A DNA stretch of 64,000 nucleotides from Echria macrotheca (taxonomy: Eukaryota > Ascomycota > Sordariomycetes > Sordariales > Schizotheciaceae), in assembly GCA_030411725.1 (NCBI GenBank), contig MU839841.1, forward strand, positions 1,116,001-1,180,000, read 5' to 3'. Shown here piece by piece: positions 12,391 through 23,574 of the stretch. The translations under genes and the position numbers were made by a program. The notes below the pieces were generated by a model, which worked only from the letters and a program-made list of their open reading frames with translations, was not told where the DNA came from and ran no database searches. Numbering within the stretch: the first letter of the stretch is position 1; each line of letters opens with the position of its first letter.

Positions 12391-12398
12391 CAGCAGTT
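12391..12398. repeat. Right target-site duplication of the 11862-12390 element
   Basis: CAGCAGTT directly abuts the right terminal inverted repeat and is identical to 11854-11861. Confidence 0.85.
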
Positions 12399-12542
12399 GA
12401 CACCTCCTCGGTGTTTACAAGGATGGCAACGACGACAGTCTGCCAGTATTAGCCTGTTTAGTATGTCCGGATTGAGGTTCCCCCTGTGATTCGCAACATC
12501 GTTGATGTTGCCCCATCCTGCAAAGGGGCATCAACCGATTCC

Positions 12543-13311
12543 TCACGTGACTCCCGTTTCTCCGGGCTTGAACATCAGGTCGAGGACGTTTCGCCGTCCA
12601 CTGCTGGTAAGTTGAGTAAGAATCCTGCCCGAGCTTGCCGACGGATAATGGAAAGTCAAAAGATACGCACATATCGATGCCCATAGGAATGTACGCCGCG
12701 AAAGTCCCGTCTCTCTTTGAAGTGTACCCCGGCACGAAGACGTATCGGAAACAACCATAGACCTCAGTGGTCGGCTTCTCCCTTGATAGCTCACTGGACC
12801 CCCGACTCTTCCAGGCGGTAAGCTTGAATCCAAGCTCACCAAGATATGCGGGAGAGGAGTCGAGCACACCGTATCTGACACCCGCAGTTGTCTTGTTGGT
12901 CAGCAGCACAAGAGTACCGCGGCTGTCGGAATGAATATTTGGCCTCAAGATATCTAGTTCTTCAGGTACCGTCGGGTCTTGAGACGCAGATATTGGGCAG
13001 CCCGGCAGCGAGGCATCTCCTCCACATTGCTGGAGTCCCTTCATAGGGCAGTTCCCCTAATGGTGCCACATGGCATACTGCATGCCTCGCCCGCATCTCT
13101 GGGAGAGAGCAGCAAGGCACGATATTGCATCTTCATGCGGCGACTTGTTGTCAATTGAGACCCGAACGGGGTCCAATTTGGTGAACAATGCGGCGGGTTC
13201 AGCGTCTCTCGCTCTCCCCTGCTGGAGAATTCCGGAGGGCTGTTTCTGCCCCGCTACAGTTGGAGGGGGGGGCTGCGGGGGAACTCTGCTGAGAAAGATC
13301 CGCCCCTCCAC
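12543..13311 (-). pseudogene. Probable broken gene of unknown function (one in-frame TAG)
   Basis: On the minus strand a reading frame runs from 13311 to about 12671, interrupted only by one TAG at 13059-13057. It is open for 84 codons before the stop and for more than 120 after it. A plausible terminal intron follows: donor GTGCGT at 12670, acceptor at 12604. It joins in phase to a short last exon (12603-12543) ending GETGVT-stop. Text such as LDILRPNIHSDSRG and YGCFRYVFVPGYTSKRDG reads like real protein, but I recognise no family. A CAG to TAG change is the simplest explanation of the stop. Alternatives are a functional gene starting at the ATG at 13044, or a strain-specific nonsense allele. 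The transposon-like element lies 150 bp beyond its 3' end. Confidence 0.4.
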
Positions 13312-14390
13312 TCACACAATCGGGATCTTCCAGCGGGACGGTTGACGAGCTCCGTACTTCTCTCCCGAGCAATCATCGATTGTTCTTGGGACCCACCGGC
13401 AATAGAAGTGCATGTTTCAAGTTTCAGGTTCCCAGGTATCCATCCCTTCTTTTCCTCGAGCGGTCCTGATGGATGCTTTCTCAGAAGCTGTCGCTGCCAT
13501 TAGTGGTCGGCTGAGAAGAGAAAATGTAGTGACACTTCTGCAACCTGCGTGCCGCTTCTTGAAATAGGAGGACCTCAATGGCCAGCTCGCTGGGCATAGC
13601 TGTGCCTGACCTATAGCAACATCGTGTCTTTGCGCCTTCCTCTGCCGGTTTCTTTTTAGGATGCGCGCCAAGCTGGGTTTCTCGAGCACGACGGGAATTT
13701 CGCTCATCACCGGCGGATCCCCCGCCGCCCAGCAAAATGGACGTTATTTGTCGCTGATATCCATCAATCCACATCCTTTTTGTATCGCCAACAACGGGTA
13801 GTTATAAGGCTCGTCCATTGAAGCCCCTTTTCAGAACTGCCGAGCGACAGAGTTATTCCAGCCATACAAATCCGCAGTGAGCCTTAGCAGACACGGGCCG
13901 CAACCCGATCGACGTTTCACACTTGCAGCTCGTCCCGGTCACTGACCTCCCGCCGCCATCACGGGTTCAGGAGTATTGTTGGGAGTCTGCGCTGCTAGCG
14001 ACAAAGTTGCGCTCTGCACCTCGAGGCCGTGGAAACCAGAGGCAAATCATTCAGACCAAAGACGCAGGAAGCCATTCGGTCATCCGAGTCCCGAGAAAAG
14101 CGGTCTCATGAATGCGACCAAAAAAAGACACAGCGCCCAACGCCAAGTCCCAGTCAGTGACAGGCCCATCTGACGGGCTCCCTGGCAGCCAACCTTCTTC
14201 GGGAAACATTCAGGGGTTGTCATCTGCTTCCTGATCGACTTGCCCGTGCGACGTCCGAGTGCGGCTCCAGCGAAACTCTCAATCAACCGTGGGCAGAAGA
14301 CGTGGCAATTGCGCTGCAGTACAGCACCGGGCAGAAAGAAACGAAACTTTGGGACGACGGGAGCTGGCAATCGGCCGCAACCCGTCAACA
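13312..14390. other. Intergenic region upstream of bud14-like gene
   Basis: This stretch contains the leader and promoter of the SH3 gene at 14391. Open frames of about 97-103 codons on the minus strand (13417-13774, 14080-14391) show no motif and no splice partners. Nothing else was recognised. Confidence 0.5.
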
Positions 14391-17300
14391 ATGACGAGGC
14401 CGCAAATCATTCGCGCTGGTATGTGCGCCGAGCCCATTGCATCTCCTTCAATTTCGCATCAAGATCCCTCCCCTTGTTGCGCCCCCCTGGCCGGGACGTC
14501 TTGTGGCTGGCTTTTTGTTTCTGGGCAGAAACAGACTGTCGTGCTGATGCTTCAGCCTCAACCTCATCCCCGGACCGTTTTTCTGACTTGCACCCATTTA
14601 CCCAGACTCCATTGATCTTCAAGACCGAGACGCGCCGACCGCACAAGTCCACCAGAAGGGTCCATCCCTCGGATTGCTTGCGCCGCACCAGGCTGAGACG
14701 CTTCGAGAGGTTGCGGCAGAGACGGCCGAGGAAAATCTCCGCAGCCCACGCGTCTCGTGGGCCAACGGCGACGCCGACGATCTCCAGAAATACGCCGACG
14801 AACTCGCGGCCGGCATCGCCAACTCGCTCAAGGGACACCCGGGCGCCGGGCACGACAACATGCAAGTAATGTCCCAGCAGGATGCGCTGGCCATTGCCCA
14901 GAATGGAGGACAAGAGGCGGATGACGCAGAGATGGATGACACCGAGGGTGACATGGACGACGAGATGGACAAGATATCGAGTTCGCCCTCAATCGAGGAT
15001 GGTGGGTATTTTTCTCCTCTTCCTCAGTATGGGCCATGCAGGGCCGGGGGATTTCATGCACAATTGTCACCACCGCACTGCCTGGCGGCGTCGCCCGGGG
15101 CCAGCGATATGAGGTCTTCTTCCCCGTATCTCGATTACCCCGAGTACCTGCCAGGCATCGGCATTGCGCTTAGTGGCGCGGACAGATCATATCGCAATCA
15201 TCATCAGGACGGTGAGTACGGAGAATACGATGCTGCGAACGAGCCGACAGACGAACAAGCCGATTCAGAGACGAGCGATACCGGAAGACCATGGTCGATG
15301 AGCGGACAAGAAGAGGGGGAAATAATGTCAAGTCGTATGAGAGAACTGTTAGAGTCGGGATGGGAAGAGCGCCCGCAGAATCCGTGTCGCAATTACGAAG
15401 ACGACGAGATCCAGAGCGACGATTATTACGAAAACCAGCTGAGCACCGTATACGAGGTCGACGAGAATGATGATGATGGCGATTTTTCCAATGATCCTAG
15501 ATATCTCGACTCTGGCTGGGGTGGAGAGTGCTTACAAGAAACAGAGGACATCGACTTCGAGTTCGTCTACGCCCTCCACACATTCGTCGCCACCGTAGAG
15601 GGACAGGCAAATGCGACAAAGGGAGACACAATGGTTTTGCTCGACGATAGCAACAGCTACTGGTGGCTTGTCCGTGTAGTCAAAGACCAGAGCATTGGTA
15701 GGTGAAAGCGTAGTAGATAGACTTGTCGCTAACGGCGGTGCAGGTTACCTCCCGGCAGAACACATCGAGACGCCAACCGAAAGGTTGGCCCGATTGAACA
15801 AGCACCGGAATATCGATGTCAGTTGTTTGCAGGTTTGGGTCTGCGTCTGGCTAATTTGGTGTAGTTATCGGCATCGATGCTTGGTGATACGTCGGAGAAG
15901 TCGAGGAATCCCTTGAAGTCAGCCATTAAGAGGAGAAAGACAAAAACTGTCCAGTTCGCCGGCAATACCTATGTCAACTACTCGGATATTGACTATTCAA
16001 CGGAAGAGGAAGATGTGGAGATGCAAAATGCCGCCCAACAACAGGCCCAGCAGGCGCAGCAAGCCCAACAGGCCTCGGCCGAGTCAGACACAGATGATGA
16101 GTCGGCAAAGGTCGAACCTCTGAAGCCAAGAGGACAGCATCGTGATGGCAAAGCCGAGGCTAAGAAGCAGGAGGGCACGTCGGAGCTTGGTCAGAAAGCA
16201 GGGCCTCGGTCGAGCGAAGAAATCTTCGAGACAAAGACGGGAGATGGGCCCAAGAAGACAAGTGACGGTACAGTTCGAGATTCGTTCTTTAAGGATGAAA
16301 CGGTCGAGACGAAGAAGATTACTCTTACACCGAATCTGCTGCGGGATGAGGGCCCAGGGAGATCATCCAACGACGCAGGAGTCAAGCAACGTCCCAGCTT
16401 GGACAAGCTTGATAAGGACGTGTTCACCAAGGATGACAAGAAAAAGAAGGATAAGAAGGATAAGGAAAAGAAGCCAAGCGTCATTCGGAACTTCTTCTCC
16501 CGGGGCAGTAAGAAGAAGGGAGAAGAGGATGACGAGTCGACAGAGAAGCGTTCACTCGATGCCGATATACAGGAACGGGAGCCCGAGGAGGAGGAGCTTC
16601 AAGTGTCACCCGAAAGGGGACTGGGTCCTCAGAGGAATCCGAGCAAGCTGCAAAAGCAGCAGCCGAGGACGGAACCGTCGCCGACCAGGAAGCCTGGTGG
16701 GACAGGACAACGGGAAGCCGGAATGGATGTTGCTACGTTTTTCCTGACCGAAGGCAAGGCAAACCAGGGCCCCGAACAGGCGGCAATGCGCATGGTGGAT
16801 TCGGAGGGCAGTGTGCCGTCCTCGCGTGATCAATCACCATCAGCATCTCGAAAGGGCCAGAGGACAAACGGCGATGCTCGACCTCAACCAGCAACAAAGG
16901 CAAGGTCGCGGGCGGAGCTGGATGAGTTCGACTCGGACGAGGATATGGATCTGGAGCCAAGCCGACAGGCGCCACGGTCTGGGCCGACAGCCAAGCCAGA
17001 CAACTACCAAGCCGCGGCGGCGCCCAATCAGACGATCAAGATCGTGCCTGCCAACACATCACCACCTCAACAGCACGTGGAGCGATTGTCAGAATCGCCT
17101 GTGCAGGTCTCGCCAGTGACTAGGAGCCACCCGCCGCCGTTGATGGTGGACACTTCAAGCCAAGAAGAAGACCGATCTTCGTTGCGGTCATCGCCATCAC
17201 CGGAACTGATTGACCACGAGGATGGCGATCCACACGAGAATAAGGACTCGATGACGACGTCGAGTTCGACGACGATGTCAAGCTGGAACGATGTCAGTCT

Positions 17301-17556
17301 GCGGGCCTTCTTTGACTCGGGGTCTGAGATTCGGGATTTGTTGGTGGTTGTCTACGACAAGTCGGATGTGGAACCGGTAGGACCCGACCATCCGGTAGCG
17401 GGAAGCTTGTTCAAGGAGCAGAACTCGCGGCTGGCGGAGATGACAAGCGTAAGTGGGTCTGAAATGTTGGAGGGCAAGGCTAACAGGATGCAGCAACTGG
17501 ACAATATGCTCGGCGACTGGCTGGCGCGGAAGCAGAGGTTACGAGGCACTGTCTGA
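14391..17556 (+). CDS. bud14: Bud14-like SH3-domain protein (cell polarity)
   Basis: Five exons, 14391-14418, 14606-15697, 15744-15817, 15865-17448 and 17494-17556, give about 946 residues. The first exon encodes only MTRPQIIRA plus one base. It was chosen because it joins in phase after a 187-nt intron (GTATGT...CCCAG) and puts a start before the LAPHQAETLREVAAETAEEN block. The SH3 domain spans about residues 326-385 (ALHTF, WWLVRVVKD and GYLPAEHIE, the last across intron 2). It is followed by the fungal signature ETPTERLARLNKHRNID, then a Gln/Ala repeat and a Lys-rich stretch before RNFFSRG. The C-terminus has LAEMTS joined to the NMLGDWLARKQRLR block. Yeast Bud14 acts with Kel1 at growth sites, targets Glc7 phosphatase and restrains formins. 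A polarity role here is inferred from similarity. Confidence 0.88.
16026..16080 (+). repeat. Gln/Ala-coding repeat within the bud14-like gene
   Basis: Imperfect CAG/GCC-type codon repeats encode alternating Gln and Ala (AAQQQAQQAQQAQQA). The tract lies in the disordered region after the SH3 domain and is likely length-variable. Confidence 0.7.
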
Positions 17557-18421
17557 GGTGTAAGATATTTAGGCTGGCTTTTTGGTTGAGATTTGACGAT
17601 TATGACGACGGCCTGGCCTGGCTTGAGATGGGTTGGTTTAGCACATGCGGACGGCGTTAGGGATGGCGTGACGACAATGGCAGAGATGATTATGCCGTAA
17701 CTACCATAGCGTAACAGACGCCGAAGGCGGGCGTGTCTTTGGGATATCTTTCTATGCCATTATTGATGCGGGAGTTTTGTGGATGAGACCGGGGTACGTG
17801 CCAAGCATTGTGAGCCGAGGCTGATTTCAGGGGTGACAACGGCAGCCAGCTGTGAGGTCAATGTTTAACTTTTGGCAACGTGGCTGGTATTTTTCTGGGA
17901 ACAGTTTGTCTGAAGTAGTGTAGTGTTGTTGAACAGTGAGTATATGACTCTTCCGTGGTAGGTATTCTTGCACCACATTTGCGTCTTGGAGATCGAGCAA
18001 AGGAGTTCGGAATCTACAAGGGTCTATCTAGTTAATTGTCCAACTAATCCCGTGGAGGAAACGAAAGCAAGTGGTAGGGCGTCAAGGCGTCTCCATCTGC
18101 TTGCTGCCAGGTTGTTGCTCTTTTCACTTCCTCGGTCTTCTCTCTTCACCATAACTACATAGTGTAGAAGTGGTGGTCATGGCGGTCGGTGGCTGGTCCG
18201 GATCTCCATGTGCGGTTGTGTGGGGGGTTGGTTGTCCCGGGTCCGGCTTGTGGGGTCCAAACTTTTAGTTTATAACTACAGTATATCTTCTTCCCATCTT
18301 TGATCCATCCATCTGTGTGTTTAAATCCCAAACTGCGTGGCTCAACAAGACTGCGAAACATAACATCCATAACTCTCTCTCTCTCTCAGACACACAAAAC
18401 AAAACAACATAACACACAAAG
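17557..18421. other. Intergenic region between bud14-like and MAPEG genes
   Basis: This contains the 3' flank of the SH3 gene and the upstream region of the MAPEG gene. A short CT repeat at about 18372-18388 and a CA-rich leader precede the ATG at 18422. No other gene was seen. Confidence 0.6.
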
Positions 18422-18751
18422 ATGGTGTCCCTTTTGGATCTCAACCTGTCGTATTACACGGTTTGTAATTTTTTTTCAGAGTGTTCTTCTCATCCAAGCC
18501 ATTTTCATACACACATACATACGTACCTCTCTCACCCAACAAACAAACCCCCTTCTTCACCTCCCCTATAGGCTACACACACAACACACCAAATTTATAG
18601 AACTATACTAATTCAGATTCATCTACTCGTAGATCCCAGCAGCATTCCTCCTAGCAATGGCACCCCACGCCTACGCAATCGCCCTAGCGGGAAAGAATTA
18701 CGACCTAGCCAAGTTAGTTTGTCTCCGTCTCCCCTCCTTTTACTTCACACA

Positions 18752-18785
<34 letters not shown>

Positions 18786-19286
18786 CCCCTCTCCCAAACC
18801 TCTCCCGCCCCCGCCCCCACCCCCCCCCCCAAAAAAAAAAAAAATAAAAAAATAAAAAAATAAAATAAAATAAAAACCACACACACGTGTACAAACACAC
18901 TCTCCAAAAACAAGGAAGTAAAACTAAATAAATAAATAAAAAGCCCCCGAAAAACCCAAGAACACTGCGCAAAAGACACCACCCTCCCCAAGCCCACCCT
19001 CCGGCGCATCGCCCGCGCAAAAGCCGCCTCAGCCAACGGCTTCGAGACGCTAGGTCTATACGCCGCCGGCGTGGTGGCCGCGAATGTTTCCGGACGCAGC
19101 ATAGAGACGAGGTGGCTCAACACGCTCACGATTAGCTATCTTGTCTCGCGCGCTTTGTATTGCTATGTGTATGTTGTGCTGCAGGATAATTCGCGGTGGG
19201 CGGGGGTACGGAGTCTGGTTTGGGTTTTTGGGGTTGCGGTGTGGGTTTGGTTGTTTATTGTCGCTGGGAAGGGGGTTAATTTTTAG
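18422..19286 (+). CDS. MAPEG-family membrane protein (glutathione S-transferase-like)
   Basis: Three exons, 18422-18460, 18633-18712 and 18944-19286, give 153 residues, the usual size for the family. The start exon encodes MVSLLDLNLSYYT. The middle exon encodes a hydrophobic helix followed by YAIALAGKNYDLAN. The last begins PRKTQEHCAKDTT and contains the MAPEG hallmark RIARAKAASANGFETLGLYA, then two to three more helices. About four membrane segments are expected. The introns are 172 and 231 nt, and the second carries long CT and A-rich tracts. Eukaryotic members act on eicosanoids or conjugate glutathione in microsomal membranes. The fungal subgroup is mostly uncharacterised, so the substrate is unknown. 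The gene converges with the GH131 gene. Confidence 0.85.
18752..18870 (+). repeat. CT microsatellite and C/A-rich tracts in MAPEG intron 2
   Basis: A (CT)n run of about 14 units at 18752-18779 is followed by a C-rich block and then A-rich tracts with TAAAA repeats. All of it lies inside the second intron of the MAPEG gene. It acts at most as pyrimidine-rich intron sequence. Confidence 0.8.
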
Positions 19287-19868
19287 GTATTGGGCATAGG
19301 GGGGGTGGTGCGTGGTGGTGCGTGGTGGTGATGGTGGTGATATTTACGGATGGTGGTGATGGGCGTGGTGGCGATGGGGGGCGGTGAGGTAGGTGATGGG
19401 AAGGGGATCATCGGGTGGGATCATGGAAGTTTGGAGGTCGAGGTGGTTGCTGGATGGATAAGTGTACCTAACCTACCTTGGTTGGTATTCCCCCCCCCCT
19501 GTAGATGAGGGCTATATAGTTGTATTGCTAGAGAGAAAATAGATATTTTGTGAGAAGATAGAGTACATTTCTTTTGTGTCTTTAAGCCGTAAGAAGTCGG
19601 AGGCTTCCACCCCTTAAGGGGGTAAGCTGTCCCTCTTCTAAGTGGTTATAGCACACGAATGTCTATTGTCTAATCCTCGGTACGCATGTGCACAGAGTTA
19701 GATAGAGTATTTATTGCTTTCCCAAAGACGGAGGGTTATGTGGTCCTCTAGAAGTGGTGAATGAGATACCTATGGGGTGAGAGGTAAGTGGAGGGAATAA
19801 GGGGTGTGTAGTCAACATTCTGAATAAGCCATTGCTAAATCTACAACAGAATCACAATCTCATTCATT
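19287..19868. other. Short convergent intergenic region with GGTG repeats
   Basis: This lies between the stop codons of the convergent MAPEG and GH131 genes. It carries a GGT/GGTGAT minisatellite at about 19298-19400. A 12-bp perfect palindrome, ccccttaagggg, lies near 19610. No gene was seen. Confidence 0.6.
19298..19400 (+). repeat. GGTG/GGTGAT-rich minisatellite
   Basis: Imperfect repeats of GGTGGTG(C/A)T and related units follow the MAPEG stop codon. They are G-rich on the + strand. Confidence 0.65.
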
Positions 19869-20703
19869 CTATCTCGTGACATTTATTTCGCTGTCTGCTG
19901 TTAGCTTTCACTTTTTCAGGGGACAAAAAAAACTCACCTGGCCCCCCAATCGTCGTCGTAATCGACCCATTCTCGATATACACGCCCGAGAAATAAATAT
20001 CCTCGACACTATCCGAATACCCCGACCGGGGCAGCTCCAGCACGCCCAGATGCCAATCGGCCCCGTTGGACGACGTCGACGCCGACACGGGCGCGACGAC
20101 CTGCTTCAGCGGGTCGCCGCCTTCCGAGTGCCAGAACCCAACCTTATTCGCCGAAAAGTCAATCTCGTACGCGATGTTGTGCCACACGCCGGGCTTCCAC
20201 TCCGTCTTCCACTGGCTTTTTTGGGACGTCATCCACTGCAGGTTCGGGTTGCTCGTCCCGGACTCGCCGCTGATCCAGCCGTACTTCATCTCGGTGAAGT
20301 GCGACTCAAAAAAACAAATCTGGTGCTCGCGGTTGACGCTCGGCGCGTTCTTGTCGGACCGCATCATGCTGAAGTGGTAGTACACCTTGCCGGACGCGAT
20401 GGCCGACTTCGTCTGCGGGATCAGCTCGGTGCGCCGCATGGTCTGCCCGTTCCAGAAGGCGGTGCTGTCGAGCGTGAACTTGGCGCCCTGCTTCGACACC
20501 GTGTCGTTGGGGTTCTTGTAGTCGGGAGATAGGTTGATGTACTTGTCTACCGACCCGGACCCGTGGATGTAGTACTGGTACGGCCCGACCTGGTTGCTCC
20601 AGCTCCACGTGTTGAGGTCTTTTGCCGACGAGAGGTCGTTGAACCGGCCGTCCCAGAGGACTGCCGCTTGCGCCGACGAGGCCAGGAAGGTGAGGAGCTT
20701 CAT
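19869..20703 (-). CDS. Secreted glycoside hydrolase family 131 beta-glucanase
   Basis: The start is the ATG at 20703, which begins a signal peptide (MKLLTFLASSAQA, cleavage before AVLWDGRF). An in-frame upstream ATG at 20772 would mask it. The mature protein shows GH131 landmarks: VLWDGRFND, WSNQVGPYQYYIHG, LSPDYKNP, NGQTMRRTELIPQ, KVYYHFS, FFESHFTEMKYGWISGESG, GADWHLGVLELPRSGYS and EDIYFSGVYIE. Exon 1 ends at 19938, before GTGAGT. A 43-nt intron with CTAAC and CAG leads to a short last exon ending at 19869, about 263 residues in all. If unspliced, the frame instead ends at 19864. No cellulose-binding module follows. GH131 enzymes cleave beta-1,3/1,6- and beta-1,4-glucans, so a role in plant or fungal wall breakdown is inferred. 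Confidence 0.92.
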
Positions 20704-22344
20704 TTTGTGTACCTGGTTTCCTGGAATCTCGACTTGACAATAAAACACCAGAGTGACCAAAGTTGGGGTCAAGTTCGTCTTATATAGAGAGGCCCATCAC
20801 TGCTTCCCCGCGAATCTCATCTTCTCCGCAGATTCACTCTCAATATAATAAAAAACCCTCAGCCGCCGGCTCGAAATCGCCGTGGGCGCAAACGGGTCGG
20901 TATATTGGTGTGCATGGTTACCGGTTTCGCGAGATGGAATCCGCCGAGAATGAATCTGTCTGTCCCGTTCCCCACAGAGCCAAGGTATAGGCTCTTATAT
21001 AAGAGAGATGGGGAGAGGGAGGATCTGGTCCGTCGAAAGGGACTCGAGAAAAATATTCATTGGAGGGAATGAAGACGGGAGGGAAACCGGAAACACCAGC
21101 ACCAGATTAACGACGAGTAGAACTACGCCAGGGCACAGGTAAAAACCATGAAAGGCAATGGAAAGAAGCGAAGAAGAGATGAACAATCGGGCAAAATACC
21201 GCGGAAACCACCCCTCCGGACGGACCACAACCCATTTGCATTGCTGGCCTCACTCGGTCGTCCAGATTTAGGCTGAGCTCGATATTCAACTCCACGCACA
21301 TTGCACACTCTACACTGTGCGTGTGTCCTTCGTCCCGTCCTGTGCCTGCCTGATCTAGATTTCCTCCCGGGTTGTTTCCCATGTTCTTGCAGACTGAGGG
21401 GAATCTAACCAGACCATATATATATGTAAATGGTAAACCCACTCGTACAAAACAACCACAAAGACCGAATTCCTCCAATGTCGACTCGTCAGTGGAATTC
21501 CTGCGTCGCGTACATACCAGCTGCTGGATCATGAGGTCAACTCTCGACGATAAATAGGTACTTTGCAAAAAACGCGCGGTTTTATCGCTGTTGATGGTGT
21601 TTATCTTGATAAAGGAGCGATGCGTAGTAGCGTTTTTGTTAAAGGGCATGTAGGTTGTTGATTCCTGTAGCTTAATCGGCTACATTGAGCGAATGAGACT
21701 CTTAATTGTCGCAAAACTAAGTACCCATAGGCTGCTAGTAGTTGCACTTAGACCTATATCTGTCATGACATACCTAGGTACCTTGGCTTGCCAAATGCCG
21801 ATCCTTGGAGTCGCAATTCAAAGCGGCAAGGAGGTCGCAGAGGGGTGCAGTGGCTTGCAGACAAACACAACCAATCTGGCTCAACTACCGCCAGACACCT
21901 AATCTTTACACCAGGGCTAGTTAATGTATTCCCCTAATCCAGCACCGATCTACTTTACATATGTATGCCCGTCGTGCATCGACGCACGAGCGCACACAGG
22001 CACGATTATCACTTGTGGCGTCGTCAACAACATGAACCTGTCCAGTAGCGGTGCGGCAAGTCTCGCAAACTCAAGCAGCCCCTAAGCGCTGGCCTGCACG
22101 GCATTTTCCACATTCGAAGATGGTATGCGTCTGTGCAAAAGCTCACCAACCTTGGCAAGAATTGGCAACCAGGGAATGTCGGCAAGTGGCACGAACGGGA
22201 GGGAGATGAGGAACCAGAACAGCGGAAATGCTTGAAAAGTCGTCCGATCCGGGATTTTGCGTCCCTGAAACTTTTTCCAACTTGTCTAGAGCAACTAGTG
22301 TAGCCCGGGCCGCCAAGTCGATGCTCTAGTTCTAGGTCTGAAAG
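20704..22344. other. Divergent intergenic region between GH131 and SAT4-type gene
   Basis: This is the shared upstream region of two divergently transcribed genes. A minus-strand frame at 21107-21649 (180 codons) has no motif and is not called. A perfect 14-bp palindrome, ctcttatataagag, lies at 20992-21005. The GH131 promoter elements are listed separately. Confidence 0.5.
20777..20975 (-). promoter_or_regulatory. Putative GH131 core promoter with TATA box and CreA-type sites
   Basis: On the minus strand a TATATAAG box lies at about 20779-20790, roughly 80 bp upstream of the ATG. CreA/Cre1-type SYGGRG matches occur as GCGGGG (20806-20811) and GTGGGG (20970-20975). A GGCTGA element (20859-20864) resembles Xyr1/XlnR-type sites. 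Such short motifs arise by chance, so carbon-catabolite control is an inference that suits a secreted glucanase. Confidence 0.35.
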
Positions 22345-23574
22345 ATGGTCAACTCGGGCTCACCGCCGCCCTTCCCGAATGATGAACCCCTGATGATACC
22401 CGTCTCGGACCGGGCCGCATACCTCGCTCGCGTCCACTATGGCGTCATGGGGCCGCTCCTGATGGTGGCTCTCATAGCCTTCTCTTGCCGCTTCTATGTC
22501 CGCGTCCGGCCGGTCTGGCGGGTGGGATGGGATGACTGGCTGATTGCACTAGGTTTTGTACGTTCCTCCCTTCGCCCTGTAAAAGACGACAGAACGAGAG
22601 AGAGAGAGAGAGAGCTGGAACTACCTAGGCAGTGAGTAGTCAGGCAAAAGCATCACTAATACAAACCTCGTCATCACCAGCTCTGGTCCATCGCCGACTT
22701 CGCCATGCTCAGCTTCGAAACACTCCCCACGCCGCGCCTGCTCTCCCTCGAGACGGCCACCGAAGCAGTAAAGCTGGCGTACCTCGCCATCCCCGTCTGG
22801 GTCATCGCCATGACGTGCATCAAGATATCAGTCTCCCTGACCCTCCTAGAGCGGTTCCACCCCGTCTCCTACACCACCCGCTGGTGGCGGCCGCTCCTCT
22901 TCGTCATCATCGCCGTCCAGCTCCTCTTCTTCGCCGCCAACATGGTCTACAACTTCAGCAAGTGCCGGCCACTCGTCAGCGCGTGGGACTTTTCGAACCC
23001 TTCCGCCATCTGCTACCCCGAGCGGACGGACTTCATCTTCTCGATCACCGGGAGCGTGATCAACGTCATGACAGATGTCGCCCTCTCGCTGTCGCCGCTA
23101 CTTGCAGTCCTGCTGCGCCTGCCGCGGCCACCGCTGGAGCGCCTGCTGGTATGCTGCCTGACGGGCATCGGGCTACTGGCGAGCAGCGCCAGCCTGGCCA
23201 AGGCGGTGGTGGTGGCCCAATGGGACCCCGAGAAGCCGCAGGAGCTGGACCTCTGGGCCATGGCGGTGAGCATCGCGACCTGGACCGTGGCCGAGCAGTT
23301 CATCGCCGTGTTTGGGGCTTGCAGTCCATCGCTCAAACGGCCGATCGAGCGGATGCTGGGGCGCTATGGGATCCAGCTGTCGTCGTCCAAGACACAGGTG
23401 CGGGACATCGCGCAGATAGAGAATTTGGGGGGTGGCAGCAGCAGCGGCGACCTGAATGGCGAGCCGGGGTGGGATAGGATAAGAAGGGCGCCGCCTGTCA
23501 TGTTTACGCCGACCGAAAGGGGTGATAGCGCGGAGGACGAGTCTGGGGCGGAGAAGACAGTCTCGGGCGTTTGA
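22345..23574 (+). CDS. SAT4/rhodopsin-domain integral membrane protein
   Basis: Two exons, 22345-22557 and 22681-23574, give 368 residues. The 123-nt intron contains a GA microsatellite. The protein has about seven hydrophobic segments with motifs of the fungal 'rhodopsin domain' family (SAT4, formerly DUF): WDDWLIALGF at the splice junction, then IKISVSLTLLERF, a long extracellular loop with NFSKCRPLVSAWDF, and C-terminal ATWTVAEQFIAVFGACSPSLKRP. The tail is hydrophilic. Several members carry CFEM domains or are candidate GPCR-like receptors; this one has no CFEM domain, and no ligand is known. It is divergent from the GH131 gene, but co-regulation is not shown. Confidence 0.85.
22593..22615 (+). 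repeat. GA microsatellite in SAT4-type gene intron
   Basis: A run of GA dinucleotides lies inside the single intron of the SAT4-type gene. Confidence 0.8.

Noticed and set aside
20704..20772. Upstream in-frame ATG of the GH131 gene at 20772
   Set aside because: Using it would place 23 extra residues before a standard signal peptide; the ATG at 20703 gives a canonical secretion signal.
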